NCBI RefSeq assembly: GCF_004329715.1
Contig: NZ_JXSY01000015.1
Span: 1 to 64,000 of the forward strand
Reading direction: 5' to 3'
DNA length: 64,000 nucleotides
Source of the DNA: Bowmanella sp. JS7-9
Lineage (GTDB): Bacteria; Pseudomonadota; Gammaproteobacteria; Enterobacterales; Alteromonadaceae
This document shows positions 57,197 through 64,000 of the stretch, one piece after another (position 1 is the first letter of the stretch; each line of letters opens with the position of its first letter). The translations under genes and the position numbers were made by a program. The notes below the pieces were generated by a model. That model worked only from the letters and a program-made list of their open reading frames with translations. It did no database searches and had not been told where the DNA came from.

Positions 57197-57752
57197 TGGT
57201 TACCTCTTGGCTGGTAAGTCGTTGTTCTAGTTTTAACAGCGCCTGGATTTGTGCATGCATGGCGTCTAACTGCGCCTGCTGTTCGGTTAATTGGCTATCC
57301 TGCTCGCTCAATGTAGCGGCTTGCCGGGCGTTAAGCTTACCCAGCGTGACCAGCGCCGACTCATATTCGAGCATTTTCTGCGCATTTTGGTATATCAACA
57401 GATCTAACTTTGTCGCCAGTTGTGGCGGCAAAGACTTGATTAACGTTTGCATGCTTTGCTGCGCTCGCAGGCGGCTTTGATACGGCGTGTCAGACGGCTG
57501 ACTGAGAATAATCGCCTGCAAACGTTCTTCCGGTTGCTCGCCCAGCTTGGCAATCATGGCTTTACGGGTGGGCCAGTCCAACTGCGCGCTTTGCTGCCAG
57601 TAATCCAGCCATGCCAGTTGGCTGCAGGCATCATCAGCAAGTCGCAGTGCGCTACCTGCACAGCTTAATTGCAGATACCCCTGTTGCTGCAATGACTGTT
57701 GCAGTGACTGACAACCACTGAGCAACAGCAATAATCCAATTAGAATTCTCAT
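57186..57752 (-). CDS. qseG: QseG-like outer-membrane lipoprotein
   Basis: A 188-residue lipoprotein. The lipobox LLSG places the acylated Cys at residue 14. The rest is helical and Gln-rich, with a coiled coil at 110-180 (DSQLTEQQAQLDAMHAQIQALLKLEQRL). In E. coli QseG binds the kinase GlrK/QseE and stimulates it. Sequence identity of QseG is low among genera, so the call depends mostly on its place between glrK and glrR. Confidence 0.82.
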   Translation of the reverse strand: MRILIGLLLLLSGCQSLQQSLQQQGYLQLSCAGSALRLADDACSQLAWLDYWQQSAQLDWPTRKAMIAKLGEQPEERLQAIILSQPSDTPYQSRLRAQQSMQTLIKSLPPQLATKLDLLIYQNAQKMLEYESALVTLGKLNARQAATLSEQDSQLTEQQAQLDAMHAQIQALLKLEQRLTSQEVTNEQ

Positions 57753-59146
57753 ACCCTCTCCCTGTGCATCGGAATGCTCACCAATACACTAAATTCTCCA
57801 CTTCCGGCCGCGACGATATCCAGTTTACCACCCATCATACGTACACAATCTGCCACAATTGAGAGCCCTAACCCACTGCCGCGACGGCCATCGTTGCGTT
57901 CCTGGCCTCCCCGTTCAAACGGCTCGAGCAGGCGTTTCGGATCAAGTGACTGTGTCGACTGACAGGCATTGGTGACCTGCAACATCTGATGGTTCTCATC
58001 GTTCCAGATCCGCAGCACAATGGTACTGTCCTGCAACCCATAGGCGACGGCATTGTTGAGTAAATTATCCATCACCCGGGTCAGCAAATTCTTATCAACC
58101 AGCCAGTTTTGCGCTTCAATCTGGTAGTCAATTTGTTGGTGCTGCTGCGCGGCCGTCAGGCGATGACTGGTCAACACCTCGTCTAAAAAGGGAGCAATGG
58201 CTAACTGCACCGGACGTGATTCAGCATCCTGCAGCAGGCGGTTATAGTCGAGCAATTCCTCTACCAGATTTTGCATTCGACGTACCGAGTCATTTAATAA
58301 TCCTACCACTTCACGCTGTGAGGTTGAGAGCTCGCCTACCACCTCATCGGCAAGCAGTGCACACCCCTCGCTCAGGCTAGCCAACGGTGTTTTCAATTCG
58401 TGGGAGGCATGACGTAACATGGCGTGGCGTACACTTTCCAGTTCCTGCAAGCGAAACGCCAGCCAGCGTAAGCGGGTATCCAACTGGGCCAACTCATAGG
58501 GGTGTTCAAACCGGCGCAGTGGCAAGGCTTTGTCTCGCGTGCCAATCGCGTTAATCAAATTGCGCAACTGCTGCACAGGGCCAAGAATAAGCTGGCTTCC
58601 GCCCCACACCATCAATACCGTGGTAAGCACCAGCGCCAGTGTCTGCCAGGTCAGGCGGGATTGCATGTCGCTCACCTGCAGTTGCTGACTGGCTAATGAC
58701 GCATCTAATTGCTCTGCTGCTAACGTCTCAAACTCGTTTAATTGCTGTGACAAACCAGCAAAATACAGCGACAACGTATTCTCATCGCTATTTTCGTCCA
58801 AACGCGCCAGGGTATCTTTGAGTTGTTCGCAGAGGGTTTGCTGAGGTGCCTGATCGCACAGATTGTTCAGACTCTGCAGCACTTGTTGTAATTGCTGAGA
58901 AATGAGCCCCTGCAGTTGGGCATTTTTAATAATGTTGTACTGACGAACCAGACGTTCCAGATCGCGACTGCGACGCTGCAGTAATTCGATATCACGAGTT
59001 AAATCAACGGCTTGACGCGCCTGCGTGGCATACAGTTGCACCACATGTTGCAGCGACTGCTGAGTTTGCCAAAGCAAAATCATCAATGGCAGCAAGGCCA
59101 AAAAAAAGCTAAACAGAATGATCTGTCGTAACGATCCTAACTGCAC
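57749..59146 (-). CDS. glrK: GlrK (QseE) sensor histidine kinase
   Basis: A 465-residue membrane kinase. Helices at about 9-28 and 165-185 frame a helical periplasmic sensor with a CDQAPQQTLC pair of Cys. A HAMP linker leads to the H box (LRHASHELKTPLASLSEG), then N and G boxes (MDNLLNNAVAY, GSGLGLSIV). It senses envelope stress through QseG and phosphorylates GlrR. It overlaps qseG by four bases. Confidence 0.93.
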   Translation of the reverse strand: MQLGSLRQIILFSFFLALLPLMILLWQTQQSLQHVVQLYATQARQAVDLTRDIELLQRRSRDLERLVRQYNIIKNAQLQGLISQQLQQVLQSLNNLCDQAPQQTLCEQLKDTLARLDENSDENTLSLYFAGLSQQLNEFETLAAEQLDASLASQQLQVSDMQSRLTWQTLALVLTTVLMVWGGSQLILGPVQQLRNLINAIGTRDKALPLRRFEHPYELAQLDTRLRWLAFRLQELESVRHAMLRHASHELKTPLASLSEGCALLADEVVGELSTSQREVVGLLNDSVRRMQNLVEELLDYNRLLQDAESRPVQLAIAPFLDEVLTSHRLTAAQQHQQIDYQIEAQNWLVDKNLLTRVMDNLLNNAVAYGLQDSTIVLRIWNDENHQMLQVTNACQSTQSLDPKRLLEPFERGGQERNDGRRGSGLGLSIVADCVRMMGGKLDIVAAGSGEFSVLVSIPMHRERV

Positions 59147-59199
59147 ACTGTTCCTTAGTGGTCACAATCGCCACACCTTAAACCAAGCCTGTAACAAAG

Positions 59200-59224
59200 T
59201 AAAAAGGCTGGATGATCCAGCCTT
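59200..59224 (-). terminator. Terminator after the EF-hand gene
   Basis: Stem AAGGCTGGA / TCCAGCCTT with a three-base loop, followed on the minus strand by TTTTTAC. It ends the EF-hand transcript just before glrK. Confidence 0.85.
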
Positions 59225-59244
59225 AGAGTAGACAATAACCAGAC

Positions 59245-59748
59245 TTAAGATTGCGCGCCGTTCTGCCCGGCTAATTCCAGTTCCGCACTGCTTAACTGGC
59301 CGTCACCATTGAGATCCAGTTTACCGAATGACGACAGCAGACTTGGGTTAGACATGGCCTCTTTAATGGTTAATACACCATCTTTGTCATGGTCTAGCTC
59401 GTTCAGTAAAACGGCTGAGTATTTTTCCTTGGCTTTTTCGGCTTTTTTATCAGCCTTTTCTTCTGCCTTCTGCGCTTTTTCCGCAGCCTTAGCTTTCATT
59501 TTATCCATTTTGTCCATGGCTTTTTCTTCGGACTTTTCTTGCGCTTTTTCTTGCATCATGGCGTGTTTTTCTTCCGCCGCCTGCTTCGCTTCTTCTGCAC
59601 GTGCCAGGCCTTGTTCTGCATTGACCTGCGCTTTTGCCTCAACCACGGCTTGTTCCGCTTTGGCATTTTGCTTTTCAGCGCCTTTATCCTGAGCATTTGC
59701 TACCGCGCTTAATACCAATAAACCTGACACTAAAATTAATTTTTGCAT
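59245..59748 (-). CDS. Exported EF-hand protein with coiled coil
   Basis: A 167-residue exported protein. The ATG at 59748 has AGGAT upstream and gives a signal peptide ending ANA at about residue 20; a longer frame begins inside the 5' hairpin. Residues 25-110 are a Lys/Glu/Ala-rich coiled coil with KAEEKADKKAEKAKEK. Two EF-hand calcium loops follow: DHDKDGVLTIKE and DLNGDGQLSSAE. It may be a calcium-dependent envelope scaffold. Nothing ties it functionally to glrK beyond position. Confidence 0.85.
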   Translation of the reverse strand: MQKLILVSGLLVLSAVANAQDKGAEKQNAKAEQAVVEAKAQVNAEQGLARAEEAKQAAEEKHAMMQEKAQEKSEEKAMDKMDKMKAKAAEKAQKAEEKADKKAEKAKEKYSAVLLNELDHDKDGVLTIKEAMSNPSLLSSFGKLDLNGDGQLSSAELELAGQNGAQS

Positions 59749-59793
59749 GATTCTGATCCTTTCGTTGCTGATGTTGTCGTACTGCCTTAAAAA

Positions 59794-59829
59794 CCCGGGG
59801 CACATGTGACAAGTTGTCACAGCCCCCGG
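59794..59829. promoter_or_regulatory. Nested inverted repeat before the EF-hand gene
   Basis: CCGGGG (59795-59800) with CCCCGG (59824-59829) encloses a perfect GTGACAA-G-TTGTCAC palindrome (59806-59820). It lies 46 bases before the ATG, in the promoter or leader. Another pair, AGGT / ACCT, follows around 59838-59853. It may be an operator or an RNA hairpin. Confidence 0.5.
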
Positions 59830-60051
59830 AAGTCCGACAGGTCACGACAAACCTGCCAGGTGTGAGCCGGCGTCTCGGGTATTCCTGCTCACATCCTTGC
59901 TATATCAAAACTGATGCCAACTTTATTTTTTGTTTTGAATCAATAACTTAAAGCAGACGCGCACAACGGAGCGCTGAGATATGTTGCTAACTGGCGACAC
60001 CAATTAAACAAAAAGACAAAAAACCATAATTTTCAGACAGTTAAGCTGTAA
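59830..60051. other. Gap between EF-hand gene and TerB-like gene
   Basis: No gene is evident in the 303 bases between the EF-hand gene start (59748) and the TerB-like stop (60052). The first part holds inverted repeats; the rest is AT-rich and should carry the EF-hand promoter. Confidence 0.5.
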
Positions 60052-60510
60052 TCAATTGGCGTCATCAGCGCCAGAGGTCGCTTCCAGCTTGGTTTGAATA
60101 AAATCGCTATGATTGAGATAGAGTAAATCGGCAATCTTACGAATTGCCCAATCTTCGTGTCCGTCTAAATGAGCATCTGCATAAGCCAGTTTCCACAATC
60201 CGGTGAGCAGTTCACGCTTTTGCTCATGACTGAAATGCGCATTGATCACACGGGTAAAACGCACCATATCCAGTGCTTCATCGGCGTGCTGGCGGGCATC
60301 CTGAATCAGTGCATCCAGCTCATCTTGTGCCACACCCCACGCGTCATGTAATAACTTGCGCAACATGCTCAATTCATCTTCACCGACCTTATGGTCGCTG
60401 CGAATGACCTCAAAAAATAATACCGCCGTAGCCATTTGAGTAGACAGGCTGTGGTGCTGTTCTGCATGCTGAAACTGACTTTCCAGCCAGGTTTTTAAAC
60501 GCGCGATCAT
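60052..60510 (-). CDS. TerB-like protein
   Basis: A 152-residue helical protein of the TerB/DUF533-like group. The acidic repeat units VIRSDHKVGEDELSMLRKLL and KLAYADAHLDGHEDWAIRKIADLL are the typical metal-binding tandem. The ATG at 60510 overlaps the nuclease stop (ATGA). The TerB fold is linked to tellurite resistance or stress sensing elsewhere, but no ter operon is here. Confidence 0.88.
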   Translation of the reverse strand: MIARLKTWLESQFQHAEQHHSLSTQMATAVLFFEVIRSDHKVGEDELSMLRKLLHDAWGVAQDELDALIQDARQHADEALDMVRFTRVINAHFSHEQKRELLTGLWKLAYADAHLDGHEDWAIRKIADLLYLNHSDFIQTKLEATSGADDAN

Positions 60511-61280
60511 GGGTGCGTCTCCGGCCATAATTGATTAAGAATGTGCGCCAATCGCAATCCTGCCTGCAGGATCCGCTGGCGGCTATACAGGTTGTCCTGT
60601 CTGAAACGATTGGCGCTGATTGCCCCCTCTTCCAGACGATTAATACTGCGCGCTTTGTTAAAGGACTCCTGCGCGATTTGCATTAACGACGCGACCTGCC
60701 AGCGAACCTGCTCTTCATGGGAAAATTGCCCACGAATATTCAGCGCCAGTCGCTCGGCAAAAGGCTCATTCGCCAGTACGGCGCTATCCCAGTAGTCATA
60801 ACGGCTTATCGGTTGTCCTTGCCAGCGGTCAACAGATGGTAAGCTGAACGCACTGGCCACATTAATGTGCATGGGTTGATGCAAATCGGCCATCAGGTGC
60901 GTCACGTAGGCCAGCGCCAACGCCTGCTTTTCCCCACTTTCCTCGCGCAGCAACAGCAAATTATTATGCAGCGCCCGCACGATACACATTTGCGCACAAT
61001 CGCGGGCTAAGTCCAGTTGTTCGGTGCCAGCTGGTACCCGCCATTCATGCCAGGACTGGGTGTCGGCATACTGAGGCAACTGACGAGTAATGTCCGCCAG
61101 ACCAGATGCTTCGGCCAAATTAGCCAGATTGAGCTGTGTCAGCAGTGATGCCACCTGCGCTCGCGCCGTCGGATTTAGCTGTGCATAAGCGATATGGGCC
61201 ACAGTCTGATGGCCTTTGAGACTCATGGCCAACGCTGGAACACAGCTGAATGTCAGCAGCAGGGCCAGAAAACGAATCAA
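60507..61280 (-). CDS. S1/P1-family nuclease
   Basis: A 257-residue exported zinc nuclease cutting single-stranded DNA and RNA. A signal peptide ends ALA (about residue 18). The zinc ligands visible are His in LKGHQTVAHIA, Asp/His in TQSWHEWRVP, HLMADLHQPMHINVA and the YDYWDSAVL stretch. The mature N-terminus would be Met-Ser-Leu-Lys instead of the usual Trp, whose backbone normally binds zinc. It is translationally linked to the TerB-like gene. Confidence 0.86.
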   Translation of the reverse strand: MIRFLALLLTFSCVPALAMSLKGHQTVAHIAYAQLNPTARAQVASLLTQLNLANLAEASGLADITRQLPQYADTQSWHEWRVPAGTEQLDLARDCAQMCIVRALHNNLLLLREESGEKQALALAYVTHLMADLHQPMHINVASAFSLPSVDRWQGQPISRYDYWDSAVLANEPFAERLALNIRGQFSHEEQVRWQVASLMQIAQESFNKARSINRLEEGAISANRFRQDNLYSRQRILQAGLRLAHILNQLWPETHP

Positions 61281-61295
61281 TTTACCTCCGCGAAA

Positions 61296-61745
61296 TTAAT
61301 CGTGACTACTTTCAAACATCAGATAATGGCTCTCATGTAAGCCATTTTTGATATAGGTTTGCTGCGCAACATGATTGTCCTTTTCTACGTAAAGGCGAAT
61401 ACCACATACATTGCCCGCTTCGGCCGCCAGCGCTTCTACTTTACCCTGTAGCGCAGAATACAAACCGCTGCGGCGCGCCACTGGCAATACATAGACACTT
61501 TGGATCCACCAAAAAATGCCATTACGCCAGTCACTCCATTCATAGGTCACCATTAATCCGGCAACGATTTCACCCTGTTGTTCCGCAACCAGGTAAAAAC
61601 CGTATTGTGGATTTTCCAGTACGGCACGTACGCCAGCGGTCAGGGTTACCTCATCCAAACGTTTATTTTCGGTTTCCAGTGCCATAGCCTGATTGAAATT
61701 GACCAGATGCGGCAAATCCGCCAGTGTGGCTTTACGAATAGTCAT
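61296..61745 (-). CDS. GNAT N-acetyltransferase
   Basis: A 149-residue GNAT protein. The acetyl-CoA motif is VYVLPVARRSGLYSAL with the preceding WWIQS strand, and the C-terminal AQQTYIKNGLHESHYLMFE is usual in the family. The substrate cannot be told. It is 15 bases upstream of the nuclease and may be in the same transcript. Confidence 0.85.
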   Translation of the reverse strand: MTIRKATLADLPHLVNFNQAMALETENKRLDEVTLTAGVRAVLENPQYGFYLVAEQQGEIVAGLMVTYEWSDWRNGIFWWIQSVYVLPVARRSGLYSALQGKVEALAAEAGNVCGIRLYVEKDNHVAQQTYIKNGLHESHYLMFESSHD

Positions 61746-61792
61746 AGTGATCCCTTTGTTACATACCGGCCATTGGGGCGCGGCAACACAGG

Positions 61793-63442
61793 TTAATTAT
61801 CCAGGTGATATACCACAGTCACGCGGGTACCACCGTCGGCATATTCAACGTTGCCACTGAGACAACGCAATAAATTCAGGCCGCGGCCATGCAGCGCATC
61901 CAATCCTTGGGGGCCCGTTTGCATCTCTTTATAACCAAAGCCCTGCCCCGAGTCTTCCACGCAAATGACGATTTGCTGTTGCCTTGGGTTAAATGACATC
62001 TCAATCCGGATTTTACCCGAATTGAGTGCGGCGAGACGTTGCTCTCGCAAACGGTAATAGGCACTGAAGCCTTCATCATCGTCTTTCATGGATGAGTCAA
62101 GTTGCAACAAGCCGTGCTCAAGCGCATTGGCGTAAAGCTCAGATAAAATCGTAAACAGATAACCGCTGTGACGGTGCAGCCCACGTTGGGCCGACAACTG
62201 CTCAATCAGGTGAGTGATGGGATTGATTAACCGAATATCCTCTCCCTCGATGGTCACCGTAAAATGCCAGGGCATCAGCGGCACAATCCGCGCTTTTTCC
62301 GCCGGCAACTGGCCGCAGCGAAAACTGAACAGGGTAATATCATCCAGTTGCTTACCCGGCCCGCGGAATATCTCCAGTCGCGTTATCAGCTGATGAATAT
62401 CGATATCCGGGGTGTCACTTAGCCAGCGTTTGATGCCCTGTACGCCCAACATACGTCCGGCCTGATTGGTGACTTCAGTCACCCCATCGGTAAAACCCAG
62501 CAAACGGTCGCCGGGCTCAGCGATATATTGCATTACATCACGCTCAAACTCATTGGGCTCCATGATCCCAAGTGACATGTGCTGTGAGTTAAATTCTTTG
62601 CGCAGCTCGCCTTCTGCGCTGAACAATAACAGAGGCGGCATCCCGCCGTTCCAGATACGCATGCGCACGCCGGCGTTATCTATTTCCCCGACAATACAGG
62701 CAAAAAACATATCGCCCGGTAATAACTGGCGTAAGGTGCTATTGAGGGTGGCAGCAATCTCTTCGACCGGCAGCCCTTTGGCACTGGTGGTCATAAACGC
62801 TTTGGCAGTGGGCAATGCGCCAATGGCCGAGGCCAGACCATGGCCGGTAAAATCACCAATCAAAAAATACAGCGTGCCCATATAGGACGTATTAAGCAGG
62901 AATAAATCGCCGTTGAAGTTACTCGCCGGGGCAAGGTGAAAATCCATCAACTGCTGCGCATCAGCGTTGATCTCCAGCGCATTGGCAAAGATATGCTCAA
63001 CAATCGCGTGCTCGCGTTGAATGCTGACCTGATGGCGCTTTAATTCCTGATTTTGTTGCTCTAACTGCTCGCTGAGAATTCGCGCGCGACTGTGTGCACG
63101 CAATATAGCTTCAATAATAACCGGACGATAAGGCCTGAGTAACACATCGTCGGCCCCCAGCTGCAGGCATTCTGCATGACGCTGTCGTTGTTGTTTATTG
63201 AGGATAACCAACACCGGCAAATGCAGTTGACCAGCCAGATTTTTGCAGCGACTGATCGCATCAGGCTGGGCCTGCAGTATTTGCCAGTCCACCAGCACCA
63301 TGTCCACGGCGCGCTGATGAATAAGCTCACCGGCAATGTCGATATCATCAATGTGCGAGACACTGACGTAATTGAGTTGCTGCAATAACGCAGCCAGCGC
63401 AGAACGTTGCGACAGGTCGGCATCGACCACTAACAACCGCAT
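61793..63442 (-). CDS. Response regulator with PP2C phosphatase and kinase domains
   Basis: A 549-residue three-part protein. Residues 1-125 are a receiver domain with Asp52 (VDMVLVDWQILQ). Residues about 165-385 are a SpoIIE/RsbU-type PP2C phosphatase with metal-binding Asp in LIGDFTGHGLASAIGALP and LLGFTDGVTEV. Residues 400-545 are an anti-sigma-type ATPase/kinase domain (ILSELYANALEHG, CVEDSGQGFGYKEM). It matches the control proteins of bacterial partner-switching systems, such as HsbR of Pseudomonas or CrsR of Shewanella, and the STAS partner lies three bases upstream. Confidence 0.92.
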   Translation of the reverse strand: MRLLVVDADLSQRSALAALLQQLNYVSVSHIDDIDIAGELIHQRAVDMVLVDWQILQAQPDAISRCKNLAGQLHLPVLVILNKQQRQRHAECLQLGADDVLLRPYRPVIIEAILRAHSRARILSEQLEQQNQELKRHQVSIQREHAIVEHIFANALEINADAQQLMDFHLAPASNFNGDLFLLNTSYMGTLYFLIGDFTGHGLASAIGALPTAKAFMTTSAKGLPVEEIAATLNSTLRQLLPGDMFFACIVGEIDNAGVRMRIWNGGMPPLLLFSAEGELRKEFNSQHMSLGIMEPNEFERDVMQYIAEPGDRLLGFTDGVTEVTNQAGRMLGVQGIKRWLSDTPDIDIHQLITRLEIFRGPGKQLDDITLFSFRCGQLPAEKARIVPLMPWHFTVTIEGEDIRLINPITHLIEQLSAQRGLHRHSGYLFTILSELYANALEHGLLQLDSSMKDDDEGFSAYYRLREQRLAALNSGKIRIEMSFNPRQQQIVICVEDSGQGFGYKEMQTGPQGLDALHGRGLNLLRCLSGNVEYADGGTRVTVVYHLDN

Positions 63443-63445
63443 AAG

Positions 63446-63751
63446 CTATTCAATATCAAATTTTTTATCGAAACGGGCAATTTGGAAGATATTACGAATC
63501 GTTTCCCGACAATTGATCAGCCTGAAGCATTTGACCTGTTGGCCCAGCACACGCTGCATATTGAGTAACATGCCTAATGCCGATGAGTCCATATAGGAGG
63601 TTTGTGATAAATCAATGACCACTTCGGTGACTGAATTGTCCAGCTCGGCATAAGCCTGGCGAAATTGCTGAACCATTTCAAAATCAAATTTATCTGCTAA
63701 TTCGATGGTAAGGGTAGTGCCATCCTGGGAGAGCCTGTTATCAAGCTTCAT
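63446..63751 (-). CDS. STAS-domain anti-sigma-factor antagonist
   Basis: A 101-residue SpoIIAA/HsbA-like STAS protein. The phospho-acceptor is in SYMDSSALGMLL, most likely Ser57. The ATG at 63751 is set by GGGGAA seven bases before it and by the family length; the longer frame at 63937 is an overrun into the promoter. It is made with the phosphatase/kinase three bases downstream, which would dephosphorylate or phosphorylate it to switch its partner. Confidence 0.92.
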   Translation of the reverse strand: MKLDNRLSQDGTTLTIELADKFDFEMVQQFRQAYAELDNSVTEVVIDLSQTSYMDSSALGMLLNMQRVLGQQVKCFRLINCRETIRNIFQIARFDKKFDIE

Positions 63752-63861
63752 TGTTATTATTCCCCGATAAACTGCTATCGATATATACCCACATATCACT
63801 GCATTGGGTAAACTAATCGGTACTATAACGTAACTCCCCTTCTGCACCAATAAGGTAACGC

Positions 63862-64000
63862 ATGTCAAATAAGGATTCTGTACTGGTTTACAGCACGGGC
63901 ATAGGTCGTATTGACACCCCTGCCCATTCAGAGCCACAACGCAGCGGTGATGGCATAGCCCGTATACGCCGAGAAACCAAAGGACGTAAAGGTAAAGGCG
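63862..64000 (+). CDS. yciH: YciH, SUI1-family protein (5' part)
   Basis: The first 46 codons of a gene running off the window. MSNKDSVLVYSTGIGRIDTP, an acidic middle and then RIRRETKGRKGKG match the N-terminus of YciH, the bacterial eIF1/SUI1 homologue linked to start-codon fidelity. AAGG at 63852 precedes the ATG. The end is outside the window. Confidence 0.88.
   Translation, partial: MSNKDSVLVYSTGIGRIDTPAHSEPQRSGDGIARIRRETKGRKGKG

Noticed and set aside
1-64000. CRISPR arrays, insertion sequences, prophage or integron sites
   Set aside because: No evenly spaced direct repeats, transposase, integrase or phage gene was seen.

Overview
The window reads as a chromosomal core segment of a gammaproteobacterium, most likely a marine or aquatic Alteromonadales-type organism near Rheinheimera, Alishewanella or Shewanella. 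This rests on the gene orders rluB-scpB-scpA-yciO-rnaM facing trpL-trpE-G-D-CF-B-A, ybgC-tolQRAB-pal-cpoB, ruvCAB and glrK-qseG-glrR, on a DPP7-like S46 peptidase, and on a light/singlet-oxygen type ECF regulon. The assignment is by gene content only. I see no phage, insertion sequence or CRISPR array.

Layout. 1-586: non-coding region full of hairpins whose loops show GGA. 587-1559: yafJ and a small membrane protein. 1655-5485 (minus): rluB, scpB, scpA, yciO, rnaM. 5543-12264: trp operon with a leader peptide and attenuator. 12543-14935: two convergent serine hydrolases. 15135-17997: yciB, yciI, arfB, two unknown small genes and a NYN/OST-HTH protein. 18027-22151: acyltransferase, envelope proteins and a PhoPQ-like two-component system. 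22132-27110: PerM-like permease, folX, yfcH, and a two-gene ATP-grasp / GNAT-C39 module. 27304-36915: photolyase / cyclopropane-fatty-acid cluster with its ECF sigma factor and ChrR-like anti-sigma factor. 36993-38866: phosphoribosyltransferase and Bcr/CflA transporter. 38935-39458: tRNA-Ser flanked by broken copies of itself carrying more GGA-loop hairpins. 39493-45516: zinc-ribbon protein, periplasmic binding-like protein, S46 peptidase, beta-propeller protein, nadA. 45673-45868: two tRNA-Lys genes. 46011-51105: cpoB-pal-tolBARQ-ybgC. 51106-51732: AT-rich gap with a probable small RNA on the plus strand. 51733-55739: ruvB, ruvA, ruvC, aspS. 55850-59146: glrR, qseG, glrK. 59245-63751: EF-hand protein, TerB-like protein, S1/P1 nuclease, GNAT, and a phosphatase/STAS partner-switching pair. 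63862-end: start of yciH.

Two things stand out. First, two distant loci (1-316 and 39067-39443) hold perfect hairpins with GGA in the loop, nearly all on the plus strand, the signature expected of RNA that binds CsrA/RsmA; at the second locus these hairpins interrupt duplicated pieces of tRNA-Ser. Second, two near-identical ECF-type promoters (TGATCC/TGATCT, 17 bases, CGTAA/CGTAT) lie in front of the photolyase operon and in front of cfa, so the sigma/ChrR pair next door very probably controls both halves of the cluster.
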